Below, in pieces: positions 1 to 4,669 of a stretch of 5,693 bases of DNA. The translations under genes were made by a program, and so were the position numbers. The stretch is from Pseudomonadota bacterium (lineage in GTDB: Bacteria; Pseudomonadota; Gammaproteobacteria; Halothiobacillales; Halothiobacillaceae). Location of the stretch: the NCBI GenBank assembly GCA_021795795.1, contig JAJYPA010000529.1, positions 1-5,693 of the forward strand. Direction: 5' to 3'. The notes below the pieces were generated by a model. It was not told where the DNA came from. It did no database searches and was given only the letters and a program-made list of their open reading frames with translations. Position 1 is the first letter of the stretch, and each line of letters starts with the position of its first letter.

Positions 1-257
1 CGTGTGGTACGCCAGCCCAGCCGTATTATGAGCACCACCGTCAGCAGGATGCCCAGTGAAATATGAAGGGACTGGAATTCCTTCCGGAGCGGCGCCCCAT
101 GCTCGAGAAAATCCCAGATTTCGGCCAAGGCAAAGAGTACGACGACCAGAACTACGGTTAGCCAATGCAGAATGATGGTTGTCCGGTCATAGCGCACGGG
201 TAGCTCTCCACCCGAGTCCGGTACCTCTTTGTTCAGTAATGCCGCATTCTCGTTCAT
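1..257 (-). CDS. Cytochrome b561 family protein, N-terminal part (runs off the left edge)
   Basis: Diheme membrane cytochrome family that passes electrons between the quinone pool and other carriers. Reading leftward from the ATG at 257 gives 85 codons without a stop. A soluble lead of about 22 residues is followed by RYDRTTIILHW, with His31 at the start of the first membrane helix (about 28-46), and by a second helix starting at LHISLGILL with His65. A histidine at these places in helices 1 and 2 is typical of the bacterial b561 fold, where they are heme ligands. The remaining helices lie outside the window. The start is supported by an AGAGGGA ribosome binding site 6 bases upstream. The protein could also be the b-type subunit of a Ni/Fe-hydrogenase-like system, but the RYDRxTxxLHW opening favours b561. 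The opposite strand has only a spurious open frame here. Confidence 0.85.
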   Translation of the reverse strand, partial: MNENAALLNKEVPDSGGELPVRYDRTTIILHWLTVVLVVVLFALAEIWDFLEHGAPLRKEFQSLHISLGILLTVVLIIRLGWRTT

Positions 258-327
258 TTCGCTTCCCTCTTTCTGATATGTGCCGTTCCTTAGCCGGAAT
301 TCGACGAAGCGGCATTTTACAGGAGTT

Positions 328-343
328 TGCCATAGCAATGCCA
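328..343 (-). promoter_or_regulatory. Possible sigma-54 type promoter upstream of the cytochrome b561 gene
   Basis: On the minus strand the site reads TGGCATTGCTATGGCA. The sigma-54 consensus is TGGCACG, four bases, then TTGCA, so the match fails at one -24 flank base and at the second base of the -12 box. It would give a leader of about 60 bases before the ATG at 257. The invariant GG and GC are present at the right spacing. I see no better sigma-70 pair close to the gene: a TAAAAT lies nearby without a credible -35. One such match can arise by chance, so confidence is low. Confidence 0.22.
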
Positions 344-542
344 CTTTGGAACAACAGGGCTGACATCCTGCTCCCAAAGCACCATGTTAAATAGCCGTAA
401 CAATATGAATAGAAAAAGAATATCAGGTTCTTCCAGATTCTACAATTTGATAATGCGTTGAGTATAACCAATTGTATTGTAAGCAGGGTATAAAGTTCTT
501 ACCCATGTTCTCGCCAGTGCCCAGGTGAGAACGGTTGCCAAA

Positions 543-562
543 GGTCAACCGATCGGTTCACC
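543..562. repeat. Near-perfect 20-bp palindrome at the end of the small-ORF pair
   Basis: The two halves GGTCAACCGA and TCGGTTCACC pair except for one C-C mismatch. The palindrome covers the stop codon of the 80-codon ORF (minus strand). It is not followed by a T-run on either strand, so it is a poor intrinsic terminator. It could be an operator or an RNA hairpin. Confidence 0.4.
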
Positions 563-787
563 GTTTGCATGGGAGTGGGTCCGTATGCCAGATCTCCAGA
601 TTTCGTATGGGTCCGGATCAATCTTCATGACCAGATTTGCTCCGGCCCAGGCCAGGGCGTCCTCGCCGAGCCTCGTCCAGGATAGCACCAGGAGTCTCGC
701 CTTTGTATAAGGCAAAGTGCTTCCCTCTGGAAGCAGATCGGCCAACACCGCAAGTTCTTCTCTCGGATCCTGCGGGATATCAGTCAA
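545..787 (-). CDS. Small hypothetical protein (80 aa), second of an overlapping pair
   Basis: I do not recognise this protein. The frame begins with TTG at 787, overlaps the last 8 bases of the upstream ORF, and has a GAGGA-type ribosome binding site (about 792-797) inside that ORF. This arrangement suggests translational coupling. The product is acidic at its N-terminus (TDIPQDPREELAVLADLLPE), has a helical middle (YTKARLLVLSWTRLGEDAL) and ends in a polar tail rich in Asp-Pro and His (KIDPDPYEIW, then RTHSHANGEPIG). It has no signal peptide or membrane segment. An alternative is that this and the 54-codon ORF before it were one gene of about 133 codons, split by a frameshift near 785. The frame stays open further upstream (to 904), but that part is a shadow of the first ORF. 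Confidence 0.4.
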   Translation of the reverse strand: MTDIPQDPREELAVLADLLPEGSTLPYTKARLLVLSWTRLGEDALAWAGANLVMKIDPDPYEIWRSGIRTHSHANGEPIG

Positions 788-944
788 TATCTTCCTCTGG
801 TTCTGCTTGCTGCAAATGGTCAACAGAGAAACGATACCCATTTGTGGCCCATGCCGCAGCGATGAGCAGGTCTGGCGCCCCGTCCTCGATAAAAGCTGCC
901 CCACAAAGTAGCTCGTCTGGGACCTCGATTTCCTCGTAGTTCAT
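780..944 (-). CDS. Small hypothetical protein (54 aa), first of an overlapping pair
   Basis: This is a short acidic protein that I cannot assign: MNYEEIEVPDELLCGAAFIE, then a hydrophobic helix around PDLLIAAAWATNGYRF, then an acidic end (EPEEDID). The ATG at 944 is preceded by GGAG four bases upstream. The stop codon lies inside the next ORF, which starts with TTG at 787. Residue use looks protein-like, with alternating acidic and hydrophobic positions, unlike the arginine-rich readings of the other frames here, so I prefer this strand and frame over the overlapping plus-strand frames. It may instead be the N-terminal part of a single gene broken by a frameshift at its 3' end. Confidence 0.4.
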   Translation of the reverse strand: MNYEEIEVPDELLCGAAFIEDGAPDLLIAAAWATNGYRFSVDHLQQAEPEEDID

Positions 945-1115
945 CTTGCTCCGCGCTCTGGTTTCTTGTCCGGTCCGGTATGGATCGGACGTGGGTGAGC
1001 CCTTTCATTTATCACCAAATCCTTCGATCTATACCCAACCGGGTTTTTATACAGGCAGTGATGGCGGAGCGGCCAATACTACGGTGGCCGGGGCCGCAAG
1101 CTATAGCTGGTGATC

Positions 1116-1421
1116 ATGCGACGAATTTCAAATCTTGCGTTTAACCAGGAGTTCCCTGAAGCCTCTGGCCTGTCTGGCATCCCCGCGGATAACCAGGTTC
1201 GGACTGCTCGGGATACGGGCAACCCCTATGATCGGGATGCGGTGGGGATCTGGCTTGGAGGACACCCGGTAACGCCCATCGGTTGGCTTTATCGCAAAGA
1301 CGGCAACCGTGATGCCGTACTGCAAAAGCTCGACGCCAGCGGAGAGATCACGGGACACATCGAGCAGCGCAGCCGCAGAAAAGGTGAGAAACCACGGAAA
1401 GTTGTGGTGTTTTGGCTATGA
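1116..1421 (+). CDS. Small HIRAN-like domain protein
   Basis: A protein of 101 residues that resembles a stand-alone HIRAN domain, a module found in SWI2/SNF2 helicases and in bacterial proteins tied to DNA repair and mobile elements, which in HLTF binds 3' DNA ends. The match rests on the core: ARDTGNPYDRDAVGIWLGG (residues 31-49), with the characteristic Asn-Pro-Tyr-Asp-x-x-Ala-Val motif at 36-43, then PIGWLYR (54-60), which corresponds to the usual Gly-Tyr-Leu-Pro-Arg strand, and a basic stretch ending in a hydrophobic strand (RKVVVFWL). It has no signal peptide or helix-turn-helix. A GTG two codons upstream (1110) is an alternative start, and neither start has a clear ribosome binding site. 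A stop lies immediately upstream in frame (1104). It converges with two minus-strand remnants (AbiE partner-like, Fic). Assignment is from motif memory only. Confidence 0.55.
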   Translation: MRRISNLAFNQEFPEASGLSGIPADNQVRTARDTGNPYDRDAVGIWLGGHPVTPIGWLYRKDGNRDAVLQKLDASGEITGHIEQRSRRKGEKPRKVVVFWL

Positions 1422-1436
1422 ATGGTCGTTGCTCCA

Positions 1437-1522
1437 AAATCTTTCGGTGTTTTCCACCAGATGTACTCTGCGGCTTCAATAATTCCTGACTGATCTGAAT
1501 CATAATGCCTCTCCCCCTTCAT
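1437..1522 (-). pseudogene. N-terminal remnant resembling the partner gene of AbiEii-type toxins
   Basis: The frame from 1522 reads MKGERHYDSDQSGIIEAAEY followed by IWWKTPKDFG. The stretch IIEAAEYIWWKTP matches what I remember of the start of a proteobacterial protein family encoded next to AbiEii-like nucleotidyltransferases, in which a Trp-Trp-Lys-Thr-Pro motif is followed by a conserved Glu-Ala-Leu and a Gln-Val-Met. Here the likeness stops just after the proline (about 1445), and the following sequence is the convergent HIRAN-like gene. About 25 codons therefore survive and no functional product is expected. It overlaps the 3' end of the Fic remnant by 23 bases on the same strand. The homology is short and from memory; chance similarity cannot be excluded. 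Confidence 0.4.
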
Positions 1523-1934
1523 TGAGAATATTCATGTAGGCGTCGTACACAAAAACACGATTGCGGCGCCGACCGGTCAGTTCGCGAGCGATGCCTATTT
1601 CAACCAACGCCATCATAGCCTTGGAAGCTGTGGGGAAACTGATGCCAGCTTGCCGACTGATCTGACCAAGGTCGTTCAGGGGGCGCTGGCGTAGTGCTTC
1701 GAGTACTCGCAGGAAATTTGCGGCCCCACGTCCGACGGCCCGTACACGATGGCTATCCTGCTGGAACAAATCCACTAGACGGCGGGCAGTATTCACCGCG
1801 CCCGTGGCCGTTAATTCCACACCTTCGAGAAAGAAGTCGACCCAGGCTTCCCAATCGCCGTGGCGACGCACACCATCCAGCAGCTCATAGTACATATCGC
1901 GGTGCTGCTTGAAGTAGAGGCTAAGATAGAGCAT
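1500..1934 (-). pseudogene. Fic family protein, C-terminal remnant without the catalytic motif
   Basis: Fic proteins transfer AMP or related groups to target proteins through an HPFxDGNGRxGR motif. Here only the part downstream of that motif survives: LYLSLYFKQHRDMYYELL (residues 2-19), DWEAWVDFFLEGV (27-39), a helical linker, and a C-terminal winged helix (about 75-140, with GISFPTASKAMMALVEIGI and RRRNRVFVYDAYMNILNEG). Full-length relatives have about 370 residues, so some 225 are missing. The break lies between the catalytic motif and the LYLSLYFK helix. The frame stays open upstream to 2168, but that part is antisense to the DUF4124 gene and shows no Fic features. The ATG at 1934 is only the first internal methionine and has no ribosome binding site. 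A protein made from it would be a winged-helix fragment, not an AMP transferase. Confidence 0.8.
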
Positions 1935-1942
1935 GCTATAAT
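1934..1942 (+). promoter_or_regulatory. Extended -10 promoter of the DUF4124 gene
   Basis: TGCTATAAT is a perfect extended -10 element (TGnTATAAT) about 35 bases before the DUF4124 start codon. No good -35 exists at 16-18 bases, which is tolerable for an extended -10 promoter. Expected transcription start is near 1949. The site lies exactly at the broken edge of the Fic remnant. Confidence 0.55.
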
Positions 1943-1972
1943 TTAAAAGGGTCTTTTTGCATCTGGTTCCGC

Positions 1973-1982
1973 GAACATGTTC
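1973..1982. repeat. 10-bp palindrome over the DUF4124 start codon
   Basis: GAACATGTTC is a perfect palindrome containing the ATG at 1977. No Shine-Dalgarno sequence precedes this start. The palindrome might form a regulatory site or could be chance. Confidence 0.3.
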
Positions 1983-2528
1983 TACCGCGTTCTGCGTCCT
2001 ATCTCGCGCTCCTGGCTTATGGCTCTTCTGGTCGCTTCGGCAGGTCTCGTTCTGTCCGACTGGATGAGTTCGCCGATAGCGCAGGCTGATCCTATTTACC
2101 AATGGGTATCTCCGAGTGGCATCATCAGTTACGGAGACCAGCCTCCTCCCGATGCCCAAAAACTTCAAGAGCTACCTTCCGCCCTTCCTCCGGTCCCTGC
2201 GCCCTCGCAAAAGCGGCAACCTGCACCGTCACCCAAACCTTCCACGGAAGCGAATAAAGCGCTGACTGCCACGGAGAGGCTAAACCTGCTCACAGCCATC
2301 AATAATTATCAACGAAGTCTGCAGCCACAACCGGAATCCCGGCGGCATATATACATTCCAGCCTATATCGGCCCAGGACCTTACCCCTTTGAACGCCCTC
2401 GTCGTCGCCACCGACGTCCACCCTTCCACCCGCGTCCTCTCCGCCCCCCTGCCAATCTGCCACCGACAGTGCTTCTGCCACCCGCGGCACCCGCATCGGC
2501 GTATTCTTCACCGGTGCTCTTGCCATAA
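1977..2528 (+). CDS. Secreted DUF4124 domain protein with Pro/Arg-rich tail
   Basis: An exported protein of 183 residues and unknown function. Residues 1-37 form a signal peptide: basic RVLRPISR, a hydrophobic core around LMALLVASAGLVL, and a cleavage site after Ala-Gln-Ala (35-37). The mature part opens with DPIYQWVSPSGIISYGDQPP (38-57), the DUF4124 signature: an Ile-Tyr-x-Trp, a Gly turn, then a Tyr/Ser-Asp strand, found at the N-terminus of many proteobacterial periplasmic proteins. A proline-rich linker (66-90), a short helix (95-113) and a tail rich in Pro, Arg and His (135-163) follow. The tail looks like low-complexity surface or wall-binding sequence. There is no alternative start upstream, because a stop sits at 1944. 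A later ATG (2019) would lose the basic part of the signal. It is transcribed from its own extended -10 promoter and converges with the FUSC gene. Confidence 0.8.
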   Translation: MFYRVLRPISRSWLMALLVASAGLVLSDWMSSPIAQADPIYQWVSPSGIISYGDQPPPDAQKLQELPSALPPVPAPSQKRQPAPSPKPSTEANKALTATERLNLLTAINNYQRSLQPQPESRRHIYIPAYIGPGPYPFERPRRRHRRPPFHPRPLRPPANLPPTVLLPPAAPASAYSSPVLLP

Positions 2529-2571
2529 TGCAGAGCATATGATGGTCTATGCGGCTGCCATTTCAATGGCC

Positions 2572-3153
2572 TCATCGTCCATCGTGCCCAGCCTCTGGCA
2601 TCTTTTTGTGATCCAGTCCAGGTAAGATTTCCCCAAAATACCCGCCGACAAAACCAACTAAAGCACCTATGAGCACTTCGGCGGTCCGCATGCCAGCGTT
2701 CAACCAAGGGTTCAACTCGTTCAGGTGGGAAAATATGACGATGATCAGGAGGGTCGATACCACCTGACGCCCCCGGTCTGAAAAACCCAGCGCCTGACTC
2801 AACAGCATGGCCAGGACAATAATCAGGGCAAAATTCCACATGTTCTGAGGCGCCCAGACCAGATAAACCAAGGCCACGGCTGCGCCAAATAGAGCGGAAG
2901 CCATGGTCGAAAAGAAACTGTTGCGGGTAGTAATACGGTCGTCCTTATATACGGCCAATACCGTAACGGCGGCCCACAAGGCACCGACTACGGCTGCGCC
3001 CCCATGCGCCGGAGCCAATAGGTCGAACCGGTATCCCAGCAGATAGGCAACGATCACCAGGATGGTAATGTAGATACTTCGGATATACGCATCCCAGTGC
3101 GTTAGCCGCTGTTCAGTCTCATGGACTTTGCGGCGAGCAGATTCAGGCAACAT
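2572..3153 (-). CDS. FUSC family membrane protein (aromatic acid exporter type)
   Basis: An inner membrane protein of 193 residues with six predicted helices at about 26-44, 51-69, 80-100, 103-121, 130-144 and 157-173. The pattern of three helix hairpins, the short loop SDRGRQ (125-130) and the closing TAEVLIGALVGFVGG fit the FUSC / aromatic acid exporter N-terminal membrane domain. Larger members act in efflux of fusaric acid or p-hydroxybenzoic acid. This one has only the membrane half and no large cytoplasmic domain, so transport on its own is uncertain. The ATG at 3153 has GGAG nine bases upstream. It is the last gene of the tspO set, 40 bases after the HugZ-like gene. Only 43 bases separate its stop from the convergent DUF4124 gene, and I see no convincing terminator hairpin there. 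Confidence 0.72.
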   Translation of the reverse strand: MLPESARRKVHETEQRLTHWDAYIRSIYITILVIVAYLLGYRFDLLAPAHGGAAVVGALWAAVTVLAVYKDDRITTRNSFFSTMASALFGAAVALVYLVWAPQNMWNFALIIVLAMLLSQALGFSDRGRQVVSTLLIIVIFSHLNELNPWLNAGMRTAEVLIGALVGFVGGYFGEILPGLDHKKMPEAGHDGR

Positions 3154-3193
3154 GTTGACACGCTCCCAGATTGTGGCGGGTTAAGCTCATTTT

Positions 3194-3703
3194 TCAGCTT
3201 GCAGCGGCCCTCCGGATCTCGTCAGGACCTATGGGAGCAATAGAGTCACCCTTTAAGGTATAGGCCTTCCCAAAACCGGCAATATAACGCCCGGATAAAG
3301 GATCGAGGCCAAACATGCGAAAGTCCGGTAATTGGAATAACAGTTCCATGATACCGCCAAACTTTGATTTGAACTGCTCATAGAGTATATGGCAAATTTC
3401 GGTTTCCCTGAAAATTTCATGGACGCTACACGTATAGCTCACGCGCTTTCTGCCCAGTACCTGAGGGGCACCCTGTTCATCCGCGATGATCATTATTCCG
3501 GTGGGTTTTTTGGCCGCCAGATGGGCCGTATGGGGGGAAAGTCCACTCACAGCAGTATAGAACTGATGAGTTTCCAGGTCATAAATAAATGGTGCCATGG
3601 ATGCCTCTGGGACACCCGCTGAATCTAGCGTAGCCAGAGTCATGGTTTGTGTATTGGCTATCAGATTATTTATTTCGGCGGCAACGACTTCTGTGCTTTC
3701 CAT
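3194..3703 (-). CDS. HugZ-like heme-binding split-barrel protein (pyridoxamine phosphate oxidase fold)
   Basis: A cytoplasmic protein of 169 residues with the split beta-barrel fold of pyridoxamine 5'-phosphate oxidases, in the branch containing the heme oxygenases HugZ/ChuZ. It shows the N-terminal strand TMTLATLDSAGVPEAS (20-35), the loop SGLSPHTAHL (53-62), typical of this branch with two histidines (58, 61), and the closing RMFGLDPLSGRYIAGFGKAY (129-148), where Gly-Gly/Ala-Phe-Gly-x-Ala is a HugZ hallmark. The C-terminal DUF2470 domain, which in HugZ helps bind heme, is absent, so heme breakdown is possible but unproven; heme or flavin binding is the safer statement. The ATG at 3703 has a strong GAGGTG site that lies across the tspO stop codon, and only 6 bases separate the genes, so the two are probably translationally coupled. 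Confidence 0.75.
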   Translation of the reverse strand: MESTEVVAAEINNLIANTQTMTLATLDSAGVPEASMAPFIYDLETHQFYTAVSGLSPHTAHLAAKKPTGIMIIADEQGAPQVLGRKRVSYTCSVHEIFRETEICHILYEQFKSKFGGIMELLFQLPDFRMFGLDPLSGRYIAGFGKAYTLKGDSIAPIGPDEIRRAAAS

Positions 3704-3709
3704 CAGGTT

Positions 3710-4195
3710 TCACCTCGGTTCAACGGATTTTCGGTTAAGCCAATATGTAGTCCAATTCAAATACAATGCTGCGAGCAGCCATAATTCATACGGAACCAAA
3801 AGCAGAGCCGATGGCAAGCTAATATTCACAAAGATGCCAATACAAGCCCCGACCAAAGCTAATAGTCCCAGGAGGTCTATAAGTGCCCACAATGGTTTAT
3901 GAAGTCGAAAAAAAAGCCAGGACCATAGGGCGTTGGCCAGTAATTGGAAGCCATAGAGAACGAGTGCGATGGTTCGTAAAGGGGTCACAGGACTGACGAA
4001 GATCAGAGCGGCCGCGAGGGCCATGAGGATATAGAGCATGGTCCATACCACCGGGAAGACCCAGGGCGGCGGCATGATTGCAGGCTTGCGCAGACGTTCA
4101 TACCAAGCATCGGGGCGCAACAAGGAACCGGTAGTGGCCACGGCCAGGGTGAGGGCCAGGCTGGCGAGGGATACTACGGCAAAATGGTTTATCAC
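3710..4195 (-). CDS. tspO: TspO/MBR family tryptophan-rich sensory protein
   Basis: A five-helix membrane protein of 161 residues, the usual size for bacterial TspO, which binds porphyrins and heme and is linked to oxygen, light or stress responses. Visible family features in order: WYERLRKPAIMPPPWVF (31-47) leading into VVWTMLYILM (50-58), the signature loop and second helix; NALWSWLFFRLHKPLWALID (88-107), the third conserved block; and VPYELWLLAALYLNWTTYWL (134-153) with the conserved Asn-Trp near the C-terminus. The start is GTG at 4195, preceded by a GGGGGAG ribosome binding site about 8 bases upstream. The nearby ATG (4205) is out of frame and stops at once. It heads a set with the HugZ-like and FUSC genes. 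A promoter candidate lies 50-80 bases upstream, inside a degenerate restriction gene. Confidence 0.92.
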   Translation of the reverse strand: MINHFAVVSLASLALTLAVATTGSLLRPDAWYERLRKPAIMPPPWVFPVVWTMLYILMALAAALIFVSPVTPLRTIALVLYGFQLLANALWSWLFFRLHKPLWALIDLLGLLALVGACIGIFVNISLPSALLLVPYELWLLAALYLNWTTYWLNRKSVEPR

Positions 4196-4246
4196 TGCAG
4201 CATCTCCCCCGTTGGGTTCTTCTTACCTGAAACCGTACTGCGTCCA

Positions 4247-4274
4247 GCTATAGGCACCTGGGCCTTCCTGTCAG
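4247..4274 (-). promoter_or_regulatory. Candidate sigma-70 promoter of the tspO set
   Basis: On the minus strand CTGACA (4269-4274, five of six matches to the -35) is followed after 16 bases by TATAGC (4247-4252, four of six to the -10). This predicts a start near 4240 and a leader of about 45 bases before the GTG of tspO. It lies within the end of the HsdS remnant: the CTGACA corresponds to the Leu-Thr codons of its LLTGR motif. Confidence 0.4.
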
Positions 4275-4398
4275 AAGTTCCTCCTTGATGCCTTGCTTGA
4301 GGAGTTTGATGTTACGCCACAGAGTAAGGGATGTCTCATGTTACAATGGCGGCAAATATCTGATCATTGTCATGGGGGATTGCAGTGCTGTCGCCGCC
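4248..4398 (-). pseudogene. hsdS: C-terminal remnant of a type I restriction specificity subunit (HsdS), frameshifted
   Basis: HsdS subunits end in a coiled coil followed by a highly recognisable tail of the form LLKQGLMxDLLTGRVRV. Here one minus-strand frame ends NIKLLKQGIKEELLTGRPRC before a TAG (4248-4250). The frame just before it (from 4398) reads GGDSTAIPHDNDQIFAAIVT and then stops at 4336; its DNDQIFAAIV fits the usual Pro-Glu-Gln-x-x-Ile-Ala-x-Ile-Leu segment that precedes the coiled coil. Joining the two across a small indel near 4337 gives the expected order and spacing, with ETSLTL in the place of the usual Asp-Glu-x-Ile segment. No target-recognition domain or hsdM/hsdR lies in the window, so this is a relic. 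The match is short and made from memory. Confidence 0.5.
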
Positions 4399-4427
4399 TT
4401 TCCACCAACCTGATCTGGCCATCACTC

Positions 4428-4433
4428 TTGACA
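4428..4433 (+). promoter_or_regulatory. Possible -35 element before the nitroreductase pseudogene
   Basis: A perfect TTGACA lies 55 bases before the ATG at 4489. The region 16-19 bases further on (TTGTGTTTAG) is a poor -10, so activity would need an activator or has been lost. Confidence 0.2.
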
Positions 4434-4476
4434 ATACCAACCGGTCGGTCTTGTGTTTAGGTGCACTGAAAATATT

Positions 4477-4483
4477 AGGGAGG
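4477..4483 (+). promoter_or_regulatory. Ribosome binding site of the nitroreductase pseudogene
   Basis: AGGGAGG with a 5-base spacer to the ATG at 4489. It decides the ancestral start, because the longer overlapping open frame beginning at 4367 has no such signal. Confidence 0.6.
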
Positions 4484-4488
4484 CCGGT

Positions 4489-4669
4489 ATGGACGTTGCT
4501 GCTGCAGTCAAAGAATGGACGCGCTGTAAAAGCATTTGATCCGCACCATGCAATGCCCGAAGAAACGCGGCATGTTCTGTTAAAGACGGCCATATTATCC
4601 CCCAGTGCATATAACATTCAGAACTGGCGGGTCGTGGATGTGAGAGATTCAGCGCAGCGGGCGGCTATT
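4489..4669 (+). pseudogene. Nitroreductase family protein, frameshifted and 3'-truncated
   Basis: The original start is very likely the ATG at 4489: an AGGGAGG ribosome binding site ends 5 bases before it and the frame gives MDVAAAVKEWTR, a fitting family opening. That frame then stops at 4537-4539. From about 4520 the next frame carries RAVKAFDPHHAMPEETRHVL then LKTAILSPSAYNIQNWRVVD and VRDSAQRAAI, the N-terminal FMN-binding region of nitroreductases (Arg-x-Val-Lys-x-Phe, then Ser-Pro-Ser-Ala-x-Asn-x-Gln-x-Trp-Arg). Loss of two bases from a CG repeat at 4520-4523 explains the shift simply. Similarity ends after about 4669 and a stop follows at 4697-4699, whereas family members have about 200 residues. 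The gene is therefore broken twice. An open frame continues upstream to 4367 but lacks family features there. Confidence 0.78.

Noticed and set aside
187..471. Minus-strand frame of 94 codons overlapping the cytochrome b561 start
   Set aside because: Out of frame with the clear b561 sequence and without any domain.
637..939. Plus-strand frame of 100 codons
   Set aside because: Ser/Pro/Arg-rich antisense reading of the two small minus-strand ORFs, which have better starts and composition.
1972..1983. LexA (Gram-positive type) box
   Set aside because: CGAACATGTTCT lacks the four-base spacer plus GTTCG half-site of the true consensus; it is two bases too short.
1935..2168. Upstream extension of the Fic frame
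   Set aside because: Antisense to the DUF4124 signal peptide region and without Fic motifs; only the part from 1934 onward matches the family.
2529..2571. Shared terminator between the convergent DUF4124 and FUSC genes
   Set aside because: GCCATTTCAATGGC is a 6-bp inverted repeat with a 2-base loop and no T-run; too weak to call.
2381..2839. Minus-strand frame of 152 codons
   Set aside because: Trp/Arg/Gly-rich shadow of the DUF4124 tail and the FUSC gene; no start signal.
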